From positions 553,057 to 617,056 of the forward strand of contig NW_020312258.1 of assembly GCF_002999335.1 (NCBI RefSeq): 64,000 bases of DNA, written 5' to 3'. The notes beneath the pieces are model-generated. The model was not told where the DNA came from and made no database searches. It saw nothing but the letters and a program-made list of their open reading frames with translations. This DNA is from Cyclospora cayetanensis. Its lineage: Eukaryota > Apicomplexa > Conoidasida > Eucoccidiorida > Eimeriidae. The position numbers were made by a program, and so were the translations under genes. This document shows, one piece after another, positions 34,199 to 45,875 of the stretch (position 1 is the stretch's first letter; every line of letters starts with the position of its first letter).

Positions 34199-35844
34199 CC
34201 AGCGCAGGGCGACTTTGGATTTTGCCACAGACGGCCGCTATACACTGCAGGTATGTATATATATATATGTTTCAATGCGGCACCTTCTACAATGCAAAGA
34301 CTTGCATGCACATCCTACTTGATGAATGGCTGGCTACAATGGATTGGATGGCTACAATGGATTGGCTGCACGCTATAGGGGTCCATGTAGGGTCTCCGTA
34401 GGAATCAAACACATACTCTGGGAAACCTTTTGAACGTTTCCAAGAAATGGCTCTTCTTCTCCTGCCATCGCCATCAAGCGCTTGAGCTGAAGGGTGGCGA
34501 ATAGGGGGCAAGTGGCTGCATCCTCTAAATACTTGGTCAATTACAGCTACTTGGATATAGCCTCCAGCGCACCCGCATACAACAATGCGTATCGTTATAC
34601 TGAGCCAGTGCGACTCAGCAATAAATAAGGTATATAGGAGCAGCATAACCAAGTAGCCAACCATTTACTGATCCCTAATTGTATAGAACTACTGCAGAAG
34701 AAATTACTCAAGTGCAGGATACCCCGGTGCAGTTAACTCCTTTGGGAAAAGCTCAAGCTAAGCACAACCCCACCCCTTCTCAGAAAATTTTTCGGTGCGT
34801 TAGCGGCGCAATGAAGATTCAGATATTGAAGTCTAGCCCTAGGCTGCCGTCATGAAAGAGCACGCCACTGTGCAGACAGTGGCGCTGCCCTCAGTTCTAT
34901 CGAGACCCTTCATCAGAAACCCCCTTGACGGCAGCGCCTCAAGCGTTACAGTGGCCATAAGTCCCCTGGGCTTAGCAGCAGAGCCATAGGGCGTCCGCTG
35001 TTAGAGCGTATTGCCGATGAAGCTTTCTCTTTAAAATGGTTCTCTCGGTCAAGGCTTGGAAGCGCCGTTGGCTCGCCTGTACCTCTCCCGTAAGAACTAG
35101 CTGTTGCTGGGCTTTGCTGCTTCCGAATTGATGCCTCTAAAGTGATAGGGAGCACAAGACAGATCCGAGTGAATGTTCTTCTGTCGTGGTAATCTAGGTC
35201 TTGCGTGCTGAGTGACCAGCCAGTCCTGGTTGCGTGACGCGCGTAGGGAGAGAGACATCTTGAGGAAATGTTTTTTGCGTGTCATAAATACGGAAGCAGC
35301 TAATTTATAAACTCACCTAAATTATCGGTCTGGCCATTCCTCCCGCGTTCTGCGCCACAAAAACAGGATGTTGCAGCACCAGCAGCGGGTGTCCATTGAA
35401 CAAACTGCATGTGGATCTAATCCAGACCTGAGCTTGGGGCTGGGAGCGCATGCAGCTGGTGTCTCCTTCACATTCTGGGGATTGCAGCGTCGCAAATAAT
35501 ATTTTGAAAAATAGCAAACGAAGAAAGAGAGCATCGCATGCGCTGCAGGCCGCAGCTCTCATTGCTCATGGGGGCCAGCGGCTGCTCGGGCTCTCGCTGG
35601 AGCCACTACTGAGGTGTCCGTACACCTCAATTGTTCAGCTCTTCTGGCCCCTCTTTTCGCCGCTTCGCTTTGCATATCAAATACTTTGGGTCTCTTTGCG
35701 CCTCGGCGGCTACAACAGCCTGCAGCGGGGGCTGCCCAGCGAGCGCTCTCTCCTCGTCGTTGAGAGGGCGCCTCTGTCGGTACACCCATTCTTGCTTTGT
35801 AGCGAAGGGAAGAGGGCCTTCTCGGTTAGCCTCCTGACAAGCAA
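34199..35844. other. no gene recognised; upstream of ApiAP2 gene
   Basis: Contains DUS1 3' sequence and the ApiAP2 promoter. Plus-strand frames near 35450-35800 are open but show no domain. They could be 5' exon or UTR of the ApiAP2 gene. Confidence 0.35.
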
Positions 35845-38501
35845 ATGGATGATTCTTCCCGTAATGCAGCGAGAGCTGTTTCTGCAGGTTCCGCTGCTCC
35901 CAACCACGGCTTGGCGTCCTCGGCAGCGGCAGCATACTCTCTCGCAGAGGCGTCTCGCTCAGACCCCCAAGAGCATGCCGCAGATGAGGGCGCTCCTTCC
36001 CCGGAGATCCCTCATATCGCCGTGTCTCTGTCTCCTTGCGCAGTTTCGGCCAGTGGCACTTCTTCCAACGCCGCTGCCGCTGCGCCTCACAGCTCCGAAG
36101 AGAGTTGCCTGCATTGGGGGGGAGCAGACGCGGCGTCTGTCGCCGCATGGCTGCAACAAGAGAAGCTACAGGGGGTGTACAGACTTCTCGTCGAATCGCT
36201 TTTGACGCCAACTCCCAAGACCAGCGCAGGTATGAGGCTCCATAATACCCCAAACTTTGTAATACACATATATGTATGCCCACCCCTCAAAGACGACAAG
36301 CGCTCCAAGCAAGCTTTGTAATACACATATATGTATGCCCACCCCTCAAATACGAGAAGCGCTCCAACCTCGGGTTGAAAGTGTGTTTGTGTGTCTATCC
36401 ACGTCGCCATCTGGATTCTAGAGCCGACATGTGCCTACACACAGGCACACACCACACCGTCGCTCGCAAAATGCCTGCATACTCTCGACCCATGCCATGA
36501 GACAGCCGAATTGTTTGGCTTTACCCTTCGCTGTTTTCTGTCTGTCCAGGTTCACGCTTAACTTCCTTGGCCTCTCGTGCTTCTCAGTTGCCTTCCGTCC
36601 GTGGAGTTGTGTACGATCCGCATCACTATCAATTTCTGGCGCGATTCTTCGAGACTGAAACGAGCGAAGCTCCTACCACCAAGCGCTTTCCCCTTAGGCG
36701 CTGGGGCTTTCAGAAGAGCTTCCGCTTTGCATGCGACGCTGTACAGCAAGCCTTTAAGCCTGGGGAGTTCGAGGAGAGCGAGATACCCCCCGTGGAAGAA
36801 ACGATTGCCGTGAGAAGCCCACCCCCCACCTCCCCCTGTATATACGACTCCTTGTGTTTTGTTTTTTCGAAACTCCTTCAGCCTCCCTATTGCCATGCAC
36901 CTCACTTCGTTATACGGCCTTTGCTGGGCCGGAAGAATGCGTTTTAAACACACTTGCTCCTCCATTATCCTTCTCCCCCGCGACTTTTATCGCCCCTTGT
37001 GCGGTGCCTGTGAAATTTGGCTTCTGGGAAGCCTCTAAAAGGCGTGCCAGCACCTCTCCTTTAGATGTTTGTTTTGGAAAATCTTGTTAACTAGATCTCA
37101 CGCCGTTTTTTCCTGCTTGCATGCGTATATACATATATATGTCGCCTCTCCGTGTTTTCCTCCGCTTTCCGTGCCTTCACCCCCTCCACTGGTGCTGCAA
37201 GGGTTGCTGCCGCGGAGCTAGTTTTACAGGGATGACGACACTGCAGCGAGGCGTCTCTTGAGTACATTCTGTTTATTCGGGCCCTCCCTCCTGCGCTTCT
37301 CCTGCGCTGCTTGGCGTGGCTTTCCACAAGGTTCCATGTGTTGAGTGCTCTGTTGGACTGCGCGTGTTCAAAGTGGCTGTGCCTTGCTGAGGTGTAAACT
37401 TCTGTGCGTTTTTCCTATTCCCGTCTGTAAGCGAACGGTGTCATGAGCCTCAAGTGCGCAACAAGAGGGTTTTTTGGTCTCCTGCTTCCAGGAGAAGGGC
37501 CCCACAGGCTGCGCATGCAACAGATTAAGGCCAAAGAAGGCACCCAATATGTGTGTGTCTGAAGGTGCAATGTGCGTGTGTCGGGCTGCTACTCTCTGTG
37601 TCTTTACGCCTGGCTGCAGCGCGAGCCTCGCGCGTCGTGTGGAGGGGCCTCTTCGCTGTCTACTGCATGCGGGCCAGAAATGGTAGAATCGTATGTTCTT
37701 TTGGAGCATCCTGAGCTCGTTCTACCCGTTATTAAGGGGGTTTCTAGAGACAAGAAGAGCAGGCGATGGGCTGTCTATTACAGAGGGCAGCGCCACTACT
37801 TCTACGACAAGAACTGCGGAGGGTGCAGGAAGGCGTACGAGCTCGCCGTACACCTCAGAAGGCAGCAAGTCGAGGAGGTGGAAATCTCTCAGGTGTATGA
37901 TGAGCAGCTGCAACAAATGCAGCAAGGCCCTCCAGGAACTCCCGAGACACGAGGGCCTTGCCCAGGCCCCTGTCTCCGCGCTCTCGTCGCGTATCTTCTC
38001 TCCGAGCTTTCTACTTTTCTCAAGGAAAAGGGGGGAGAGGCTCTAGGTGTAGATCCGGAGGTGGCAGCGGCTGCTTCCACAGTGGCTGCTGCGCATGCAG
38101 CTGCAGCCAAGCACGCGGCAGGCACGAGCCCTATATTGGATCATATTGCGCTTCTAAGGCACTGCATCACGGAGCAGAAACTGCCGTCACAGCTGCAGCA
38201 ACAGCAGCTGCTCCTCCTGATCAAGCAGCTGCTGCTCCTGCAGCTGTCATCGGTCAGAGACTTTTTGTTGCAAACGGGTTTGTGGAGAACGATTGCGAAC
38301 CAGGCAACTGCTGGACAGCAACAGCAGCAGCAGCAGCAGCAGCAACAACCACTGCATGAGGACTCTGGCAGCAGCAGCAGCTGCTCCCCAAAGCCTGAGG
38401 TAACTACACCCGCTGCAGAGGCAGCTGCGTCAGCTGCTGCCTCTCACGCAGAGGCCGTATTAGAATCGGCGGATGACACGGCCATGTGCGTCGATTGCTG
38501 A
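35845..38501 (+). CDS. ApiAP2 DNA-binding protein with two AP2 domains and ACDC-like C-terminus
   Basis: ApiAP2 proteins are the main transcription factors of apicomplexans. Three exons close in phase: 35845-36229, 36550-36809 and 37620-38501 (508 residues). Residues 1-130 are Ala/Ser-rich. AP2 domain 1 is in exon 2 (about 138-198): LPSVRGVVYDPHHYQFLA, then RFPLRRWGFQKSFRFACD. AP2 domain 2 opens exon 3 (about 252-300): LPVIKGVSRDKKSRRWAV, then GGCRKAYELAVHLRR. After a linker, two helical segments (LRALVAYLLSELSTFL and HIALLRHCITEQKLPSQL) resemble the ACDC domain (AP2-coincident C-terminal). A CAG-encoded poly-Gln run follows (38320-38345), then a Ser/Ala tail. Intron 1 carries a 59-bp tandem duplication. 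Target motif and stage of action cannot be read from sequence. Confidence 0.88.
36255..36372. repeat. 59-bp tandem duplication in ApiAP2 intron 1
   Basis: Two head-to-tail copies starting CTTTGTAATACACATATATG at 36255 and 36314, differing at a few bases (AGACGACAAG versus TACGAGAAG). The unit contains a small palindrome (CATATATG). Confidence 0.9.
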
Positions 38502-39202
38502 GGGCCCCAAAGGTATTTCGCTCAATATACTCCCAATGAAAAAAAACCTCAATAACAAACGCCAGCAGCAGGAGCAGGCATGGCTGCAGCTGCATCTTGG
38601 CTACGTATCGCAGTTAGGCTTAAAGCGCGTGCTATCCGCGCAGCAGCGCAGCAACAGAACTGGCAACAGAAGAAGCTGCAGCAACAACAGGGCACTCTCC
38701 CAGTGATGGGTTGCGATCCCTTCTGCTCCCTGCAGCAGAGGCGAGGCCCTCTTTGACTCCTTTACATGGTCGCTCAACGCGTATATTATACATACAATGC
38801 ATTTGTGTTGCAAGCGCTTGGGCACGGTGGCTTGCGCATTCCGATAGATAAATAGATATATGTATATATTTATTTATTTAAGAAGTATCGGAGCAACTGC
38901 TCATCTGCATATGCACACAGTGCGCTGGAGCGCAAACCCGTTGAATGTCTGGCACTTCAGAATTCCCTCGAACTCAAACAATTGGGGATACACCACAAGT
39001 GCTGCACCGTGTGCGTGTGTCATCCCGACCGAGGAGTTGCGATGGCGTCGGCGCGGGAAGGGCCGTGCAGCAGCTGCTGCAAGCGGCTGTGGCAGTGCTC
39101 CTCTGGCGTTTTCTTTTGCTAGCCACCCCCCTTCCCGCTACCTGCTAGCTAGCTAGCTACGGCGGCCCCTGCTGAGCCTCTTTGTTGGTCAGAAGGAAGC
39201 AC
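38502..39202. other. convergent intergenic region
   Basis: Between the ApiAP2 stop and the fluoride-channel stop on the opposite strand. Contains an AT-rich stretch near 38840-38880 and CAG/GCA triplets. No gene seen. Confidence 0.4.
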
Positions 39203-41013
39203 TTAGAGTGCACTGCAACAACGGCGTACAGTAACGCCGACACCAAGGGCCAGCAGGATGGAGGCGCTTGCGTATTGGTAGCTCCTAGCTGTAACAGGTG
39301 CATGCTTAAGCTCAAAGCAGAATGTAGACATGGTACTGAGGCTCCCTGCGAAGCCAGCAGCGAGGCCTTTGAGCATTCTGAAGGGAAAAGTGCCCTGTGG
39401 GGCGGCTTCCCGCAGCAGGACGCTTGTGGCAAACACCGAGATGCCCGTGGCTACAACGTTGCACAGCAGCGTTCCCACGCATGCAACTTCCTCCCGCAGC
39501 CGCAACAACAAGACGAGCAGCGCGCGTGTGGCGCCAGTCTTGTTGCGAAGGCTGCCTGCGCTGCTGCTCTTGGGGCAGTTCAAGGGAGCCAGCCAGTGCC
39601 TTAGCCAACAACCCGAGAAGGACAGCAGAGCAGGAAACCTGAGGCAGGGTGTGCACAGACACACGCCACTGCATGCACCGACCCTTAGAAAAAAAAACCA
39701 AGAAAAGGGGCCTCTCTCCGTGCGGCACACGGACGACACACAGAGCATCTGCAGTAGAGGGGAAACGGGTTGCAACTGCGCGTAGAGAGGCACCATAGCT
39801 CGACGATATTCTCGTCCGCGGGATCGAGGGCTGCCAAGACACCCAACGCGCCGTACACCGCAGCTGCCGCGGCTGCCGCAGCAGCAAACTGCAGCAGCTG
39901 CCTGCGCTGATCCTGCTGCAACTGGCCCTCCGCAGCCTGCATGGCGACGCTGTTTCTCCCTACAGGCTCTTCGACTTCGGCGTCATCCTCGGAAAGCGCT
40001 CGCAATCGACGAGCCGCTGCGTGCTGCAGATTCCCTGGCTCCAAGGAGCAGCAGCACTCTGCCGAGAGAGAGTCACGAGCCCTTCCCTCACCAGCAGCCT
40101 CCTCTCCATCGCGCGACGTTCCAGCCGGCGCAGCTGCGGCGACGACAGCGGAAGCTGCATGCACGCCACAGAGGCAGGCGGCCATTGGAATACCAAATCC
40201 AATGAGCAAAAGCCACAGGCTGGTATCGATCGCATTGGTGTGGATTTCCATCTCGCGAAGCAGCAGAAACAGCTGCTGCTCCTGCTGCTGCTTGTGCTGC
40301 TGCGCGGGAGGGAAGGGCAGCAACACAATCTTGTCGTAAGCTACAAACACCAGCAGAGATAGCCACGCGCTGAAGCTCGTCAAGCAGCCGCAAAAGCCTG
40401 TTCCTAGAGAGAGGACGAGCAACGGCGATGCGTAGGCTTTTCTAAGGGGTCCACAGCAACAAGCAGCACAGCAGCATGAGCTAAAGCAGCAAATTTTTAC
40501 GAGAAATCTTTTCGCATTTTTATTCGCCACGACTTAGAGTCCGTGCATGCCCTAGAAACCCCTCATCCCGTTGGTTTGTTCGAAGCTCCCCGCGGTGCCA
40601 GCTGTTTCCCAGACACCTTGTTCGAATACTAAAGCAGCGAGAGCCACAAGAAACGCCGGGGCAGCTTCTGCAGCTGCCGCTGCTGTGTCGGCTCACGGCA
40701 AAATCTGCGGAAGGGCCTTAATGAGGGGGAGCAGGAAGCAGCCGATAATGTTTGCCCATAACTCGGGGAAGAGTGGCAGCAGTCTCGTGGTGCCAGCGTA
40801 GCGGCAGCAGAGCCTCACAATTGCCTGTCGAAGCAGCACACCTGCGGCTGCAGTAACTGCAAGCAGCAGCAACGGAGTCGCATGCATCGCCCCTGCTGCG
40901 GCTGCCCGTGCAGCTCTCGAGGGGATCTTCCGGCAGCCGCCTTCATGGATATGATCCTTCCTGAACGGCCACCAACAGCTGAGTCTGCGACTACTCCTAT
41001 CCGCAGTTTGCAT
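39203..41013 (-). CDS. fluoride export channel, FEX/CrcB (Fluc) family, two-domain
   Basis: FEX proteins expel fluoride across the plasma membrane; eukaryotic ones are two fused Fluc domains. Three exons close in phase: 41013-40697, 40441-39794 and 39599-39203 (453 residues, or 411 from an ATG at 40887). Domain 1: GVLLRQAIVRL, ANIIGCFLLP (pore Asn88) and GTGFCGCLTSFSAW (the helix break; usual TTFSTF). A charged, Ala-rich linker follows (residues about 215-300). Domain 2: LAPLNCP, GTLLCNVVAT and LAAGFAGSLSTMSTF, then a final helix. Both domains keep the N and the G-x-x-G-x-[LT]-[ST]-x-[FM]-S pattern, but the Phe-box positions differ between them (FSAW and MSTF), consistent with one pore being less conserved, as in fungal FEX. 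It is divergently arranged with the chromodomain gene. Confidence 0.85.
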
Positions 41014-42217
41014 GGGCTAGGAACCCTGCTGGAGCAGCAGGAGGTGCGCACAGGATCTGAGGTCACTTCCAGTGGCGCGAGTCACACTCGCGAGCAGCGG
41101 CGACAGCGCAAGACAGCTGCAGCAATTGTTGGCGGTAGTGGCATCATAAAAGTCTCTTCGATGCATGTTTTCTCGGGAGAAAAAACTCTGCAAGATGCGT
41201 CTCGGTGAAGCGATTCAGGGCACCTCCCCCTGCTCCTCCCTTGCTGTGTCGAAACCCCCCTAAGAGAACCGCGACAGCCCTTCACGTGCAAGCCACGACC
41301 TGCAAAGACAGTGTACCGCTGATATGTATGAGAGAGGCATACTACATCCACATTGGAATATAAAATACCATTCCGATTGCTGCTGTTGGCGCCTCATTTA
41401 GGGTTAAAAGGACAAAAAAGCCAAAGGGTACCTACCCCAGGAGGGCACCAACGAGGGGCCCCTCCCGTCTTGCCTTGCCATGCGCGCTGACGTCGCTGCC
41501 GATGCAGGCTGGCTGCTCCGTGCAGCAGCCGTGGCGGATTGTTTGCTATCAATGCTGCTGCGCTTCCTAAGGTGAATATAACACAGACGATCAAACAGGT
41601 CCTCTCTCGTCTTCTCTGACAGGGAAAGAGAGCACGTGAAGGGGTGGCAGAGCTGCATTGCTTGGCAGCAGCGACTCCAGCGGCATGTGCGCAGAGCATC
41701 CATCCTGCTGCTGCGTATACACCGACCGAAGCAGGGTTTGCAAAGTTGTTGCGGCAGGAAGAAACCGAGTAGGCTGTGCGCAAAGAGCCGCAGATACACC
41801 ACGCAAAAGACATGAAAGCTGCCGCTCAACCCCGTAGTGCTGCACTGTATAGACATCGCGGCGTTTACTCCCGCCCATGCGGCTGCTCTGCAACCCTTCT
41901 CGGTGGTCTTAATAATCCTTCTTGTTGTTGTTGCAAGTAAAAAGGGAAGCCTCGGCCTCTCCTTTTACTCGCGTCCTTGAGCGTGTAGAGCCGTAAGGGA
42001 GAAGGTTTTCCACGGGGAGTCTTAGACATCCGGGTAGTGCAACAAATCATCAGCTTTCGCGGCTGCGTTCGTCCACAGCAGCAGTATCACCGCCATCATT
42101 TTATGGCCTACTCTTACCCTACAATTCCTACGATCCCGAACTCCTCTTCTTACCACCAGCAGCAACACGACGCCGACATCACTCCTCAGCATCGCCAGCG
42201 GGGCACCTTGCAGGGAA
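41014..42217. other. divergent intergenic region
   Basis: Shared upstream region of the fluoride channel (-) and the chromodomain gene (+). Minus-strand frames at 41394-42050 are open (for example MSKTPRGKPSPLRLY at about 42026) but do not form a convincing exon chain or match a family. Confidence 0.35.
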
Positions 42218-44995
42218 ATGCAGAGCCAGGCAGGCAACAGTCACACCAACAACGCCGACGTCTCCAGACATTCCGACAGTGCCAGCAGCTTTCCAGACAG
42301 CACTTCCAACGACAGCGCCGCTATTGCTCTTGCCGCAGCTCAGAGAAACCCGCGCTGTACAGACACCCCATGCGCCAACAGACCAGAAACAGAAACACCG
42401 GCAAGCCAGCTCCCCTTGCAGCCTAATGGCTATACACAAGGCCCCTTTTTCAGCACGGCCAACACCGGCAACAACAGCTCCACGCATGCAGCTGGAGCTG
42501 TAGCAAGGTCAGGCGGAGCCTCCCCAGCGGCAGACACCCAACCTCCATCCTCAGGTGTATGTACACCAGCCGCCGGGGCCCTCGCGAATCCTTCCGTCCC
42601 CGCAGCGACGCCGGCAGCAGCAGCTCCTTCCTTTGAAGCACCTGCTGCTCCAAAAGAAGGGGCACCGTATGCGATCACGGAAGCAGCAACTGCAGCAGCT
42701 GAACCTGCATTTGTTTGCACGCCGATTGATGCTCCTGCAGCTCCCCCCACGGCTGCTGCATCGCGGGCAGCAGAGGTCGCGCTGAGCGTCCAAGAGATTC
42801 CAGGAGAAGGAGGCTTCGTAGCAGCAGCAACATCTGCCAGGATGGCAGCGGCGGCTGTCGCAGACAAAGCAGATCCGAGACACGTTTTTACACGTCTACA
42901 GAAGGGCGATGGAGGGGATTCTGGAGACTTCGGAGACAGTGCATCGGCAGTGCCAGATTTTGCGGCAACTGAAGCCGAAGCAGCGACGTCCGAGGCGGTA
43001 GCAGCTGCTGTGCATGCCGATGCAGCAGCAGACGCAGCGATAGCTTCGCTTCGCTCTCTCTTGGAAGTGCCAAGATCCACCCCAGTAGCGTCTTCTACTT
43101 GCCTTGAGACGGCAGTTCGAGCTATGCGAGAAGTGCAGAGGACGGATGCAACGCAAGTGGCCTTGCTTGCCGCTTTTGCCGCTGCAGAGCAGCAAACAGC
43201 TGCAGCAAGTGCTTCCCGGCACGCAGCAGCAGCAGCAGCAGCCGCAAGACGCGCCGCTGCAAACCTCGAACATGCGCTCAACCAAAGGAGGCTTGAATCT
43301 TCTGAGCGACGGCAAAGCCCTAAGAGAAGAGGCCTTGTCGCCAAGGAGCTTCTCCCAGTCACAAGACTTACCACCCCTGCTGCATCTGCGGTAGCTCCTG
43401 CTGCATCTGCTGCACAAAAAACTGCCGCAGATGCAGCACCGCAGACAGCGTCCTCTGTGGAAACTGCTTCTCCAGCAGAACTCCCTGCTCCTCCAGTACA
43501 TGGTGAGCCTGCTGCTGATGATGTAATTCCAGCTGCAGCAGCAGCTTCTGCTGCTGTAGCTCCGTCAGCAGCAGCGGGCGCAGCACCAGCCCATTCGGCA
43601 GGTGTATCGACACCAGCCGCTGCGCCACCTCGTAACTGCGGAGACGCCGGAGGAGGAGTCCAGGGAGACGTTCCATCGGCAGAAGCTGCATTAGACACGA
43701 TTGTAGATGGATCCACAGAGGCAGCAGCCACCGACGCAACAGCTCCCAAAGCATCACCCCTTCTGCCAGCAGCACCAGCAGCACCAGCAGCCTCATCAGC
43801 GGAAGCGCATCTGGAGGGCAGAAGGCCTTTTCTCTTCTTCTCGCAGGGTTTGAGCCTAACTGCCTTTCTTTCAGGCAACAGGCAGCAAGAGCAGCAGTTG
43901 GTGCATCAGCATCCGCATGCCTTTCGGCAGCAAGTGCAGCCGCAGGAGAGACAAGCCATTGCGGCTGCGTCGAATGCGTTTGCAGCTGCGTGCGCCCACG
44001 GGCCGCATGCAGCAACGGCTCAGCAGCAAGACGCTAGCAGCTCGAGCGCGGCGAGATGGGCAGAGGAGGAGAGTCAGCAGGGAAGGCTGCACTCCGCCGA
44101 GGAGCAGGCTCCGCGCTTGACGAGCGTGGAAGTGGCTCAAGGAGACTCTTCTGAGGAGGTCGAAGAGGGGGAGGCCTCCTCAGCAGCGGAGGGGGGTGGC
44201 TTGGCGGCTTCGCACCAACTGTTGTATGCGGTAGACCGCATAGTCGGTGCACGACGGACTGTTGCGGGTGACATGAAGTACAAAGTGCGTTGGGTGGGAT
44301 ATGGAGCTGCTGACGATACGTGGGAACCGATGCAGCATCTGGTTGGTCTCGAGCTGCTGCAGGAGCAAGCGCAGCAGCAGCTCGGTGTTGACTGCTTTCT
44401 GCCTTGGGGGGGGGAGGAGGGTGAGGGGCGTGGGAAGCCTCCTGCAGCAGATGGCTCACAACAACCGACCACCAGCGGCGTGACGGACGGAAGAACAGAA
44501 GGGCATGCTGCTGCTGCTGCACCGAATAATAGCCTGCCGAACAGTAGCAGTAGTAACAGTAGTAGCAGTAGTAGCAGGGAGGTGGTACAATGCGATAAAA
44601 CAACAATCGCAGCTGACTCTGACTCCCACTCGAGCTTAAAGAAAAGCAGCAGCAGCGCTGTGTCGCCGCATGCCAAATCCTTGTTAGCCCCTGTTGTCAG
44701 CAGCAGCCTCGAGAGCGGAGTGCTTACTAGCGTATCTCCGCCGCCTCCGGTGTTGCAAAGCATTAGCCGCTACAGGAGTAGGTTTGGGAGGGGGGAGTTT
44801 AGGGTCACTTGGCGGGGAGCATCCTCTGGGGGGCAGCAGTGGATCCCCGAGCAGCAGCTGTTTCTGCTGCTGCACCGCGCATGCAGCAGCAAAACAGCGC
44901 TGCTGCGGCAGCAGGCAGCCACAGCCGTAGCCCAGTGGCACGAGACGATACGCGAAAGACAAGGGATCGATAGTGCTTGGTGGGGTTGTGTCTAG
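42218..44995 (+). CDS. large Ala-rich chromodomain protein
   Basis: Single open frame of 925 residues. The first 650 residues are low complexity, dominated by Ala with Ser, Pro, Thr and short Gln runs, typical of coccidian homopolymer-rich proteins. A canonical chromodomain lies at about 668-725: LLYAVDRIVGAR, then MKYKVRWVGYGAADDTWEP. The aromatic cage positions (Y, W, and W of TWEP) are kept, so methyl-lysine histone binding is expected. A Ser-rich linker leads to a second module at about 845-915 (SISRYRSRFGRGEFRVTW, then QQWIPEQQLFLLL), which looks like a diverged chromo or chromoshadow-like fold. The order chromo then shadow-like is as in HP1, but the length and N-terminus are not. Intronless except for a possible cryptic intron near 43840-43880. 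Confidence 0.85.
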   Translation: MQSQAGNSHTNNADVSRHSDSASSFPDSTSNDSAAIALAAAQRNPRCTDTPCANRPETETPASQLPLQPNGYTQGPFFSTANTGNNSSTHAAGAVARSGGASPAADTQPPSSGVCTPAAGALANPSVPAATPAAAAPSFEAPAAPKEGAPYAITEAATAAAEPAFVCTPIDAPAAPPTAAASRAAEVALSVQEIPGEGGFVAAATSARMAAAAVADKADPRHVFTRLQKGDGGDSGDFGDSASAVPDFAATEAEAATSEAVAAAVHADAAADAAIASLRSLLEVPRSTPVASSTCLETAVRAMREVQRTDATQVALLAAFAAAEQQTAAASASRHAAAAAAAARRAAANLEHALNQRRLESSERRQSPKRRGLVAKELLPVTRLTTPAASAVAPAASAAQKTAADAAPQTASSVETASPAELPAPPVHGEPAADDVIPAAAAASAAVAPSAAAGAAPAHSAGVSTPAAAPPRNCGDAGGGVQGDVPSAEAALDTIVDGSTEAAATDATAPKASPLLPAAPAAPAASSAEAHLEGRRPFLFFSQGLSLTAFLSGNRQQEQQLVHQHPHAFRQQVQPQERQAIAAASNAFAAACAHGPHAATAQQQDASSSSAARWAEEESQQGRLHSAEEQAPRLTSVEVAQGDSSEEVEEGEASSAAEGGGLAASHQLLYAVDRIVGARRTVAGDMKYKVRWVGYGAADDTWEPMQHLVGLELLQEQAQQQLGVDCFLPWGGEEGEGRGKPPAADGSQQPTTSGVTDGRTEGHAAAAAPNNSLPNSSSSNSSSSSSREVVQCDKTTIAADSDSHSSLKKSSSSAVSPHAKSLLAPVVSSSLESGVLTSVSPPPPVLQSISRYRSRFGRGEFRVTWRGASSGGQQWIPEQQLFLLLHRACSSKTALLRQQAATAVAQWHETIRERQGIDSAWWGCV

Positions 44996-45875
44996 GGCAG
45001 CATGCAGTGGGGAGCGGCGCAGCGGCAACAACGCTACAGCCGCAGTTTCATTCGCCCCGAAAAGCAACAAACACGAGATGATGCTGCTGCTTTAACGGGT
45101 GTTGCTTCTGATTTTGATGCCGCTGTTGTCTCCCTGATCTGCCGTGAGGAGTAGTTGCTCCGAAATGCATTTTGATTGCTTTCTTGCCTTCAAGGGCCCA
45201 CCACCACCTCTCCAGCAGAGGCTTTTTTCGGAGAGCAACAGCTACTCCTTCCTGCCTATGCCCCTGAGCCTGAGGCAAGTCCATTGGTCGGAAACTCTTA
45301 AGGAGTTCATTATATAACCTCTGAGAGTAGTGTCTCGTCGCGTGGTAGCTGACGTATGTTGCGAACAGCGCTGCTCTCGCTGCAGCAGCAGCTGCCGGTA
45401 GGAGTAAGCAGCAGATTCGGGCTGTTGCGAGGCTCAGTGTGAGGACAGCAACCGGCACACAATACGGCCTCAGGGGGACGAGCGATCCAACCAACAGCAG
45501 TATTAGCAGACACCCACCCCTCCCCCAGCAGTAGAGGCGATGATACGAGTTAGAGGGATGCTTGTTGCTGCCTCTCGTGGCCTTCTCTATGCCGCTTTTC
45601 GCTGCCAATGCTCTGTGCTGCTAACGGCGGGCTCAAGGCATCCATCCCCTACGGTGAGCACTGCCTTCTGGAGTTGCTACGGGGAAGCGCGCTTATCCTT
45701 CTAAGCGCTGCCACCGTTCTGCGCGGCTTTGTTTGCCGTCTTTCTTGTGAAGCGATCTTCGCCACAGAGATTGCAGCACTCGCGTTCGAATAAGTGCACA
45801 GCAGCAGACGGGAGATAGTGGCCCACTGCCCTTTACACTCCAGCACTATGTGCGGCAGGCTGACATGCCTTTCTT
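44996..45875. other. no gene recognised
   Basis: Between two convergent genes. A 186-codon minus frame (45048-45608) is open and hydrophobic in parts but lacks an ATG near its start and has no family resemblance. Confidence 0.35.

Noticed and set aside
41865..42026. Possible minus-strand gene starting MSKTPRGKPSPLRLY
   Set aside because: Basic N-terminus looks protein-like but no donor or downstream exon of matching phase was found.
42430..43878. 482-codon minus frame, Ala/Ser rich
   Set aside because: Antisense shadow of the GCA/GCT-rich chromodomain gene; the sense frame is longer and carries real domains.
45048..45608. 186-codon minus frame with hydrophobic segments
   Set aside because: No ATG near the 5' end, no family match and no convincing splice sites.
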